18,241 bases of DNA from CAZNDN01 sp964571815 (GTDB taxonomy: Bacteria; Fibrobacterota; Chitinivibrionia; Chitinivibrionales; WJKA01). Of the stretch, positions 1 through 6,792 are shown piece after piece; within the stretch, counting starts at the first letter, position 1, and each line of letters starts with the position of its first letter. The notes below the pieces were generated by a model. The model saw only the letters and a list, made by a program, of their open reading frames with translations. It searched no databases and was not told the DNA's origin. Made by a program: the position numbers and the translations under genes. Where the stretch lies: contig CAZNDN010000087.1 in the NCBI GenBank assembly GCA_964571815.1, positions 1-18,241 on the forward strand, given 5' to 3'.

Positions 1-766
1 CCTGGAGCGCAAGGCCCGTATGCTCGGCTCGCTCGACAAAGCCCGATCGCTCGTCCGGGACGTAGTAGTACGGGGTCATTTCCGGTGGATCGAACATGCC
101 CAGCTTGAATCTCATACTCAGCACCCGGGCCGCGGCAGTGTCAACTACTTCATCGGGATCACTCATCAGGTAGTCGTTGTGGACACTCGCATCGCATCCG
201 TGCACGGCGGTATTGCTTTGCAGGGCATCGGCCATGACAAATCCCTCGAAGCCCCAGTCGTCGCGCAGTAGGTCGTTGAGAAGCCAACGGTTACGGCAGG
301 ATTTGGTTCCGTTGATATTGCTGTAGGAGCACATGATTGAATACGCCTTCGCCTCGATAATCGCGGCCTTGAATGCCGGCATGCAGGTCGACCAGATGTC
401 ACGCCGGGGTACATTCATGTTGTCGTCACCGGGCTTGTTGTAGACGGCGAAATGTTTGGGCGTTGCACATGTTTTCAGGTACCGGGCATCGTCTCACTGC
501 ATCCCCTTGATATACGCAACTCCCGGGCGCGTGGTCAGCCGGGGATCTTCCCCGTACATCTCCTGGCAGCGTCCCCATCGTGGATCGCGTCCGATAGTGA
601 TCACCGGCGCGAAGTAGTTCAGTCCTCGCCGGTAGTTCAGGTTTTCGTACTCCGGATGCTTCGAGCGCGCTTCATCGCCGATCACCGATGCCGGCCGGTA
701 CATCAGGTCGGTATTCCAGGTGGCCCCGAGACCGATAGCCTGAGGAAACGAGGTTGGCACGGAACA
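1..766 (-). pseudogene. Glycoside hydrolase family 3 (beta-glucosidase/xylosidase-like) remnant, 5'-truncated, interrupted by an in-frame stop, running off the window
   Basis: The minus-strand frame reads TSFPQAIGLGATWN, then RDPRWGRCQEMYGEDP, both hallmarks of the GH3 N-terminal TIM barrel. Further on come ATPKHFAVYN, YSIMCSYSNINGT, DDWGFEGF and RFKLGMFDPPE. A TGA at 494-496 interrupts the frame between YIKGMQ and DDARYLK, where GH3 proteins usually have Gly, so a GGA-to-TGA change would explain it. The frame stays open for about 165 codons after the stop and leaves the window at base 1. The nucleophile segment reads VMADA (Asp codon 227-229) rather than the usual VVSD, and the stretch after it is shorter than in typical GH3 enzymes. 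Upstream of about 766 the frame remains open to an ATG at 1051, but I see no GH3 N-terminal motif there. Family assignment is secure. Pseudogene status is inferred and could reflect a sequencing error. Confidence 0.75.
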
Positions 767-1049
767 ACCTGCACATGACAGACCAGCCTCTCGTAAGGAA
801 CATGAGCGCCTCCCCTGTTGACCGACTCGCCGGGCGCGGTTGGCGAAAAGACCCGAAATAACCCGGACTGCAACTCCCGCGTGCGGGAACCAGGCGTGCG
901 TGCGCGATCCCCGTGGCTCTTGCGGACCAGGACCGGAGCCCGATTGCACCTGAAACAGAGAATAAGTTACATTAGGTAGTATCCGCGGAGCGCCGTCGGC
1001 TTCCGCCGGGCACACAACCGCGAGCGTTGTTGAGAATAGGTCTACGCGC
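767..1049. other. Junction region between the GH3 remnant and mlaE with no recognisable gene
   Basis: None of the three minus-strand frames here shows the GH3 N-terminal sequence (for example a LTLEEK-like motif) expected just upstream of SFPQAIG. The plus frame of mlaE is open from 966 but contains no ATG, GTG or TTG before 1050. The minus frame of the GH3 remnant has an ATG at 1051 that overlaps the mlaE ATG on the opposite strand. I see no convincing -35/-10 pair. The stretch must hold the mlaE promoter if the operon is transcribed from here. Confidence 0.4.
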
Positions 1050-2135
1050 ATGAATACCCCCTCGTCACCGTCGAGTCCTTCCCACTCCGCCGTCTCCATG
1101 CCGGAGAAGGTCAACAGGAAATGGGTAGAGTCCAACCGCAACCTTGCCGGCCGGGCAACGGGCGGCAGACTGGTGCTCGATTTCTCGCGTACCACGCAGA
1201 TCGATTCCTCGGGGGTCAGCCTCCTGCGAGTGGTCGACAGGGAGCTTGCCGAGGCCGGCGGCCGCCTGATTCTCCGTAACGTTTCTCCCGCGGTACGAAC
1301 GATCCTGCAGACCTGGCGCAGCAGCGAGGAACCGCGTGAAAAGGGGCCGGGCAAGCAGGGACTTTTCGTGTCCATGGGCGAACGGGGTCTGCGTATATGG
1401 GACACCGGACGTCAGGCGGCCATGATGCTGTCCGAAATTCTCTACTGGGGCAGTTTCGGGCTGCTCAAACGAAGGGACTTTCGGCGGGGTGTGCTGGGAG
1501 AGCAGATGTATCAGCTCGGATTCAACGCCTTCGGCGTGGTCGGGCTGCTGGCCTTTCTCATTGGTATCGTTCTTGCTCTTCAGACTGCTATGCAGTTGAG
1601 GTTGTACGGCGCCGGCGTGTTTCTGGCGCCCATGATCGGCATTTCCATGATACGCGAACTCGGTCCGCTGATGACCGCGATCATTCTGGCGGGCCGCTCG
1701 GGGAGCGCTACCACCGCGGAGATTGCCACGATGGTGGTCGGGGAAGAAGTCGATGCGCTTCAGACCATGGGTATCAATCCCATCCAGTTCATCGTGGTAC
1801 CGAAGTTCTGGGCAATCACGCTGACCATGCCCCTGCTGAGCATTATGGCCACGGTTACCGGAATCGTGGGCGGCTATCTGGTTTCTCTGCTGTATCTGGA
1901 TATTGCTTCCAGCCTGTTCTGGGGGGAGCTGTTCAAGAATCTGTTCCTCAAAGATTTCATGGCCGGTTTCATCAAATCGATCGTCTTCTCCTGGCTGATC
2001 ATCTGGGTTGCGGCGTTTTTCGGGTTCAAGGTCCGCGGCGGGGCCGAGGAGGTGGGGCGGGAAACTACCGCGTGCGTGGTGGCGGCGATATTCGTGATAA
2101 TCGTGGCGGATGCCGTGTTTTCATTCATTATATAG
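1050..2135 (+). CDS. mlaE: MlaE-family lipid ABC transporter permease with N-terminal STAS domain
   Basis: This is the inner-membrane permease of an Mla/MCE-type phospholipid transporter (361 aa). Residues 1-100 form a STAS domain, with the core LVLDF at 41-45 and IDSSGVSLL at 51-59. Residues 120-361 are the MlaE permease with about five to six hydrophobic segments. The family signature runs IRELGPLMTAI (201-211), GRSGSATTAEIATM (215-228) and VDALQTMGINP (234-244). STAS-MlaE fusions are common outside Proteobacteria, where the STAS part may stand in for the separate MlaB protein. The ATG at 1050 is the only usable start in the open frame. The STAS domain appears to begin abruptly: the first beta-strand is not evident and residues 2-12 are low-complexity Ser/Pro, so the true N-terminus may be missing. 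The gene leads a five-gene plus-strand operon with mlaF 66 bp downstream. Confidence 0.93.
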   Translation: MNTPSSPSSPSHSAVSMPEKVNRKWVESNRNLAGRATGGRLVLDFSRTTQIDSSGVSLLRVVDRELAEAGGRLILRNVSPAVRTILQTWRSSEEPREKGPGKQGLFVSMGERGLRIWDTGRQAAMMLSEILYWGSFGLLKRRDFRRGVLGEQMYQLGFNAFGVVGLLAFLIGIVLALQTAMQLRLYGAGVFLAPMIGISMIRELGPLMTAIILAGRSGSATTAEIATMVVGEEVDALQTMGINPIQFIVVPKFWAITLTMPLLSIMATVTGIVGGYLVSLLYLDIASSLFWGELFKNLFLKDFMAGFIKSIVFSWLIIWVAAFFGFKVRGGAEEVGRETTACVVAAIFVIIVADAVFSFII

Positions 2136-2201
2136 GATTGCGGAGCCGGTGCATCATTCGTCAAGGCCGGCGGTTCACGGTGGGAGTGTCCGGGGAAGCT
2201 G

Positions 2202-2999
2202 ATGGAGAAATCGGTGGTAGTTGAAGTGGCTGACCTCATGGTCAAGTATGGTGAGAACACCGTCCTTGAAGGGATCAGTGCGTCGGTAAGTCGAGGAGAG
2301 ATCAAGGTTGTTCTGGGTGCTTCCGGTTGCGGAAAGACCACGCTGCTGAAGGCAATTATCGGTCTGGTACGGCCGGCTTCCGGTACGGTGAAGCTGTTCG
2401 GTACGGAAGTGGGGGAGATCGACCAGGCGGAGACGGCCGAGGCGCTGCGCAAGATGGGGGTGTTGTTCCAGAATGGTGCGCTGCTTGGTTCCCTCACTGT
2501 TGGGGCCAACCTTGCTCTCCCTTTGCAGCTTCACACGAAGCTTCCGCCCGATGTGGTCCGGGAGGTCGTGCAACTGAAGCTTACCCAGGTGGAGCTTCCT
2601 CACGCCGGTCCGCTCTTCCCCGGGGAACTTTCGGGAGGGATGCGCAAGCGGGCGGCCCTGGCGCGGGCGCTGGTGATGGATCCGCCGCTGCTGTTCTGCG
2701 ACGAACCCTCGGCGGGCCTGGATCCGGTTACCTCCGCGGGACTCGACCAGTTGCTGTTGAAGTTGCGGGAGACGCTCGGCATAACGATCGTGGTGGTAAC
2801 GCACGAATTGCTCTCCATTGAAACAATCGCCGACAGTATTATTTTCTTGCACAAGGGCAAGCTCTTCTTTGACGGGTATTACAAAGATGCGCGCAAGGTC
2901 ACCGATGGACCGGTGGCGGATTTTTTCGCCCGCAAGCAACCCGAGACCGGCGTGAACGAACAACTGAGCCGGGAGTTTCACATGGAGGACGTGTCGTGA
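2202..2999 (+). CDS. mlaF: MlaF-family ABC transporter ATP-binding protein
   Basis: This is the ATPase that drives the Mla/MCE lipid transporter from the cytoplasmic face of the inner membrane (265 aa, usual length). Motifs in order are Walker A GASGCGKT (39-46), Q-loop Gln90 in VLFQNGAL, signature LSGGM (143-147) followed by RKRAALARAL, Walker B LLFCDEP (163-169), D-loop AGLD (171-174) and H-loop His201 in VVVTHE. The LSGGM form, with Met instead of Gln, is typical of MlaF/Ttg2A ATPases. The start at 2202 follows a GGGGA stretch six bases upstream. The stop overlaps the mlaD start by four bases (GTGA), implying translational coupling. It should pair with MlaE through the permease coupling helix around ELGPL. 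Confidence 0.96.
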   Translation: MEKSVVVEVADLMVKYGENTVLEGISASVSRGEIKVVLGASGCGKTTLLKAIIGLVRPASGTVKLFGTEVGEIDQAETAEALRKMGVLFQNGALLGSLTVGANLALPLQLHTKLPPDVVREVVQLKLTQVELPHAGPLFPGELSGGMRKRAALARALVMDPPLLFCDEPSAGLDPVTSAGLDQLLLKLRETLGITIVVVTHELLSIETIADSIIFLHKGKLFFDGYYKDARKVTDGPVADFFARKQPETGVNEQLSREFHMEDVS

Positions 3000-3913
3000 G
3001 CATCAGCATGGCACAACGCGCACGTCTCGGCGTGTTCATGATCGTTGGTATTGTGCTCCTGGCCTTGTTTGTAGCCATACCGGTGGGAGTCCGCCTTCGG
3101 GACAGACACGCAACGTACTTTGCGCTGTTCGAAGGGGAATCCCTCAGCGGCCTGGAGCAGGGCGCCACGGTCAAGTTTCACGGCATTCCGATCGGCAAGG
3201 TCGAGGAGCTTTCGTACAACCCCGACAACATCAACATCGTGCGTGTGAGGCTGAAGATCGAGGAAGATTTCCCCATGAAAACGGATATGTACATCCAGAC
3301 CGGAATGATGGGAATCACGGGGTTGATGTACGTGGAGATTCTGGGAGGGAGCAACGAGGCGCCGGTGCTGGAGCCCGGATCGGAGATACCCACGAAACGC
3401 TCCATGATTTCGGCGGTGACCGGGAAGGCGGAGGCGATTGTCGGCAAGGTCGAGCTGCTGCTGAACCATCTCACGCGTATTACTCATCCCGACAGCCTGC
3501 AATCGGCGAAACGCACGCTGGATAATGTAGCGGCTATCTCCGAGGATGCCCGGAGGATTATGGGCGATCTCAGGCCCGATATCAAGAATATGACCGGTTC
3601 GACCCAAAGCATCCTTGCCTCGGTCGACAGCATTGCAGTCGACATGAAGGCGCTGACACGCGAGACGCGCGAGAGTCTCAGAGAGGGTCGGCTTACGCAG
3701 ATCATGAGTTCCATCGATTCCACGGCGCGGTCGTTGAGCGCCCTCTCGGTCAATATGGATCTCATGCTGCGACAGAGCCGGGAGGATATCAGGGTTTCCC
3801 TGGAAAACCTCAAGGAAACGCTGGAGAACGCAAATCAGTTGAGCAAGTCCCTTGCGGAGAACCCGTCGCTGCTGCTGCGCGGCGAACAGCAGAGGGAGCG
3901 GATCATACGATGA
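2996..3913 (+). CDS. mlaD: MlaD/MCE-domain lipid-binding protein
   Basis: This is a membrane-anchored periplasmic substrate-binding subunit of the Mla transporter (305 aa, GTG start). Residues 11-30 form one transmembrane helix. The MCE domain spans about 38-116: TYFALFEGESLSGL, then VKFHGIPIGKVEEL (59-72) and GMMGITGLMYVEI (103-115). From about 140 onward the sequence is helical and polar, rich in Ser/Leu heptads, as in the long C-terminal helices of MCE proteins that build hexameric channels or needles. It overlaps mlaF by four bases at 2996-2999 and the following lipoprotein gene by four bases (ATGA) at 3910-3913. The family is secure. Whether the tail forms a short ring or a longer tunnel cannot be read from sequence alone. 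Confidence 0.93.
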   Translation: MSISMAQRARLGVFMIVGIVLLALFVAIPVGVRLRDRHATYFALFEGESLSGLEQGATVKFHGIPIGKVEELSYNPDNINIVRVRLKIEEDFPMKTDMYIQTGMMGITGLMYVEILGGSNEAPVLEPGSEIPTKRSMISAVTGKAEAIVGKVELLLNHLTRITHPDSLQSAKRTLDNVAAISEDARRIMGDLRPDIKNMTGSTQSILASVDSIAVDMKALTRETRESLREGRLTQIMSSIDSTARSLSALSVNMDLMLRQSREDIRVSLENLKETLENANQLSKSLAENPSLLLRGEQQRERIIR

Positions 3914-4581
3914 ACCCGAACACGAAATGGCGCCGCGGGCTGCTGTGGAGCGTGATCGTGCTCCTTCTTGCCGGTTGTTCGCCGCCGCCGGTCAAGAAGT
4001 ACTACATGATCAACTATGTTCCTTCTCCCATGCGCAAAAGGAACAAGCCATCACCGTATCCTTTCGTGATCAGGCTGAAAGAATTCGATATCGAGGATGC
4101 CTACGCGCGGCCGCAGATCGTCTACCGCCAGAGCCGTTTTCAGCTTGCCTACGACTGGTATCGTGCCTGGGCGGTGAAGCCCACCAAGATGATTACCGAT
4201 CTGGTGCACCGGCATCTGCTGGAGGTCAACCTGGTCAGCAAGGTGGTGTTGCGCTACGATGAAGGGACGCGGCCGGACTATGAACTCAGCGGCTATATCG
4301 AGGCGCTGGAGGAGTACGACAGCGACGACGTCTGGTTCGCGCACGTGGCCCTTCGACTGACCCTGACAAGACTGCGTGACGGCAAGACCGTCTATCGCCG
4401 CCACTTTGACAAGCGCAAGAAGGTATTTAAAAACGATCCGGAGCGCGTGATCAGGGAAATGTCGGTGCTGATGGATTTTATCATGAGTCAGGCCGTTCAC
4501 GATCTCGATGTCGAGCTTGCCCGGGAGTACGGCATTTCGACTTCGACCGCGCCGGACGGCGGCGAGGGAGCCACCCAGTGA
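3910..4581 (+). CDS. ABC-type transport auxiliary lipoprotein (PqiC-like)
   Basis: This 223-residue product starts with a lipoprotein signal peptide: the hydrophobic core is at 11-21 and the lipobox is LAGC at 20-23, so Cys23 would be lipidated. Ser at +2 argues for outer-membrane delivery under the Lol rule. The mature part (YYMINYVPSP, FVIRLKEFDIEDAYARPQIVYRQS, then YDWYRAWAVKPTKMITDLV) matches the ABC-type transport auxiliary lipoprotein family. That family includes PqiC and accompanies MCE transporters. It is thought to act as the outer-membrane or periplasmic partner of the MCE channel. It is translationally coupled to mlaD through a four-base overlap, and the next gene starts 13 bp downstream. 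Family call is good; the exact role is inferred from PqiC. Confidence 0.82.
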   Translation: MNPNTKWRRGLLWSVIVLLLAGCSPPPVKKYYMINYVPSPMRKRNKPSPYPFVIRLKEFDIEDAYARPQIVYRQSRFQLAYDWYRAWAVKPTKMITDLVHRHLLEVNLVSKVVLRYDEGTRPDYELSGYIEALEEYDSDDVWFAHVALRLTLTRLRDGKTVYRRHFDKRKKVFKNDPERVIREMSVLMDFIMSQAVHDLDVELAREYGISTSTAPDGGEGATQ

Positions 4582-4594
4582 AGTCCGGAGACCG

Positions 4595-5903
4595 ATGCCG
4601 GTGAACCACCGCAACTACCGATTTTTTTCGTGCCGCGCGGGCGTCGCCCCGGGGCCGGTGCTCGTTGCGGCTTTGGCCGCGGCGGTTGTCAGAGCCGACC
4701 TCCCGCCGGAGCTTCCGGGCGAGGAGATTACCGAAGAGTACACCCGNNNNNNNNNNNNNNNNNNNNNNNNNNNNNNNNNNNNNNNNNNNNNNNNNNNNNN
4801 NNNNNNNNNNNNNNNNNNNNNNNNNNNNNNNNNNNNNNNNNNNNNNGGGAATCTACAAGATGTTCGGCGTGGGTCAAAGCTACAACACGCTCACGAATTT
4901 TGTCACCACGAGGCTTCTGGCGGGCGAGCATACACGGTTCATGCTGGTGATGAACAACCAGTCCGACCAGAGAATTGTCGGCGGCGGTATCGTCGATGTT
5001 GGGGCGAATCGCGCACTAACACGCAACTGGCGATACGGTATCGACATCGGTGGAAGTGTGCTCTACAATGCTGAGACCGATCACGAGACCGACTCAACGG
5101 CGACAAGTTCTTCCATCGCTTTGCTGTCGATCGCGCGGCTCAATTACGACAAGGATCCGTGGGAGTGGGACTCCCGGGTCAAGCTCGATGAAGGCATTAC
5201 CTTCACCGGTTTCGACATCTCTCGATTGAGCAGCTCTCCCGACAACCTGAGGATCACCTCGCTTTTTACCTGGAGATTCCTTCGCTGGCTGGGCCCGTAC
5301 GGTCGTCTGGAGGTTGAAACGCCCATTTTGCCGCTCTATCATCGCGTGCCGGAGGGTGTCGAACAATACTACTGGGTAATACTGTCACCCGATTCCACTC
5401 TCGAGGAAATCGATTCGTTGAGTTCATCGTACATTCTAAGACGACCTTTTTCCCCGCTGGAGCTGGACGCGGGGGTGGGGGCCAATGTGACCCTGGTGGG
5501 AAGGCGGTGGGCTGAAGCGGACTTGCTGGCCGGATTCGGCTTTTCCCAGGAGGTGTTGCGGGAAAGCGGTGAAGTTGTCGGCTCAGGAGCTGATTTCGCA
5601 ACTATTCTGCGCGAGGAGGCGTCGATACCCACTCTCGACTATGGTCCCGAATTCGCCTTCAACGGGCTGCTTCGTGTCGGGCGATTCGCCACGGCGGAAA
5701 CCGAGTTGAAGGTGCTGGTACCGGTGGGCAGATTCGGAGAGCCTGATGTCGATCTGACCAACACGATGAGCTGGCATCTCACACGGTTCGTGTCGCTGGA
5801 CTACGAATACACCTACACTCTCAAGCAGCCCAAAGACCTGGAGCGCGAGCGAACCTCCGAGCACAGGGTCTGGATCCGCTATTCTTATACGAGCAGGAAT
5901 TGA
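4595..5903 (+). CDS. Putative outer-membrane beta-barrel protein of the mla operon (interrupted by assembly gap)
   Basis: The ATG at 4595 follows a GGAG four bases upstream and lies 13 bp after the lipoprotein stop. The first residues carry a signal peptide: a basic start, then VLVAALAAAVVRA, then the mature-like ADLPPELPGEEI. The N run 4747-4846 cuts the gene. After it the frame changes by one base and stays open to the TAA-class end at 5903. The post-gap part (about 350 residues) has alternating amphipathic strands with aromatic girdles, for example WRYGIDIGGSVLYNA, LDAGVGANVTLVG, AEADLLAGFGFS, VSLDYEYTYTL and a final HRVWIRYSYTSRN. This resembles an outer-membrane barrel, not a soluble enzyme. 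I recognise no specific family. By position it may be the outer-membrane receiver or donor for the MCE lipid path. That link is inference. Confidence 0.72.
4747..4846. other. Assembly gap (100 N)
   Basis: Exactly 100 unknown bases, the conventional size for a scaffold gap of unknown length. It falls inside the beta-barrel gene. The reading frames on its two sides fit one gene only if the true missing length is a multiple of three. Confidence 0.98.
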
Positions 5904-5957
5904 GAGGCTTCCCAGCCCTTCCATGATGCATGCTTCGTTCCCCGCCGCGGTGAAGGT

Positions 5958-5975
5958 GCGCGTTCAGAAGCGCGC
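5958..5975. terminator. Stem-loop between convergent genes, possible terminator
   Basis: GCGCG pairs with CGCGC, extended by a G-T and an A-T pair around a CAGA loop. It lies in the roughly 105-bp space between the converging ends of the mla operon (5903) and pcrB (6010). Neither side has a clear T-run, so intrinsic termination is uncertain. Confidence 0.3.
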
Positions 5976-6009
5976 CTGGTCATGAACCGCCCGCGCTATT
6001 CTTGTGCAC

Positions 6010-6765
6010 TCACCGTCCCGCAATCGCACGGGCAATCTCTTTCATAGTCTTCACGCCGCTTTTTCGGCGAAGAAGATTCCCGGTAACGACAATGTCCGCG
6101 CCGGCATCCAGTTTTTCCACCGCGGTGTCGGCGTCGCGAATCCCGCCGCCCACAATAAGCGGTATTTCCGTGTGTTTCCGGACCATACGTATCATGGCCG
6201 ACGGCACCGTTTTCTCGGCGCCGCTGCCGGCTTCCAGGTAGATCGCTTTCATGCCCATGTACTGGCCGGCAAGAGCGTGCGCGGCGGCGATCATGGGTTT
6301 TGCACGGGGGAGCGGCCGGGTGTTGCTGATAAATTCCACCGAGCTGACCGTGCCCGATTCCACCAGCATGTAGCCGGTGGAAATCGGCTCCAGGCCCAGC
6401 CGTTTGATCGTAGGAGCGGCCTTGACATGCTCGCCGATCAGGTTCACCGGGTTGCGTCCCGATATCAGCGACAAATACAGGACCGCGTCGGCGTACGCCG
6501 AGAGCTGGGTAGCGTCACCGGGGAAGATGATTACCGGTATCGAAATCTCCTTCTTCATCTCACGGATCAAGGTATCGAAATGGTTGGAATGAAGAAGACT
6601 CCCACCCACCAGGAACGCATCGACCCCGCATTCCTGAGCCTCGACCGCAATACCGGCCGCTTCCGAGGGTGAAAAATCATCCGGATCCAGAAGCACCCAG
6701 TACAGCTTACCCTTGCCGCGGATACGATGCTGGATTTCGGAGAAAACCGACGATGCCTTCTTCAT
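6010..6765 (-). CDS. pcrB: Geranylgeranylglyceryl/polyprenylglyceryl phosphate synthase (PcrB/GGGPS family)
   Basis: This family joins a polyprenyl diphosphate to sn-glycerol-1-phosphate, the first ether-bond step of archaeal-type lipids. The 251-residue protein is a full-length TIM barrel. Motifs in order are LLDPDD (25-30), FLVGGS (51-56), FPGDATQLS (81-89), YLSLISGRNP (97-106), STGYMLVESG (129-138), YLEAGSGA (176-183), VGGGIRDADTA (205-215) and GADIVVTGN (222-230). The last motifs bind the glycerol phosphate group. Sequence style and length fit the group-II enzymes of Bacteroidota and some archaea better than the shorter Bacillus PcrB, so a C20 (geranylgeranyl) substrate is plausible but not proven. 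The start is preceded by GGAAGAG. It lies 27 bp after alaS on the same strand and is probably co-transcribed with it. Confidence 0.92.
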   Translation of the reverse strand: MKKASSVFSEIQHRIRGKGKLYWVLLDPDDFSPSEAAGIAVEAQECGVDAFLVGGSLLHSNHFDTLIREMKKEISIPVIIFPGDATQLSAYADAVLYLSLISGRNPVNLIGEHVKAAPTIKRLGLEPISTGYMLVESGTVSSVEFISNTRPLPRAKPMIAAAHALAGQYMGMKAIYLEAGSGAEKTVPSAMIRMVRKHTEIPLIVGGGIRDADTAVEKLDAGADIVVTGNLLRRKSGVKTMKEIARAIAGR

Positions 6766-6792
6766 GCTCTTCCGCTCTCTTCCGGCCCGATA

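Noticed and set aside
494..496. UGA decoded as glycine (alternative genetic code)
   Set aside because: Other genes here, such as mlaF and the auxiliary lipoprotein, end in TGA, and no other conserved glycine is replaced by TGA in the window.
1050..1405. Minus-strand open frame continuing the GH3 frame over the start of mlaE
   Set aside because: The plus strand encodes the STAS domain core IDSSGVSLL here. The minus translation has no GH3 similarity beyond about 766.
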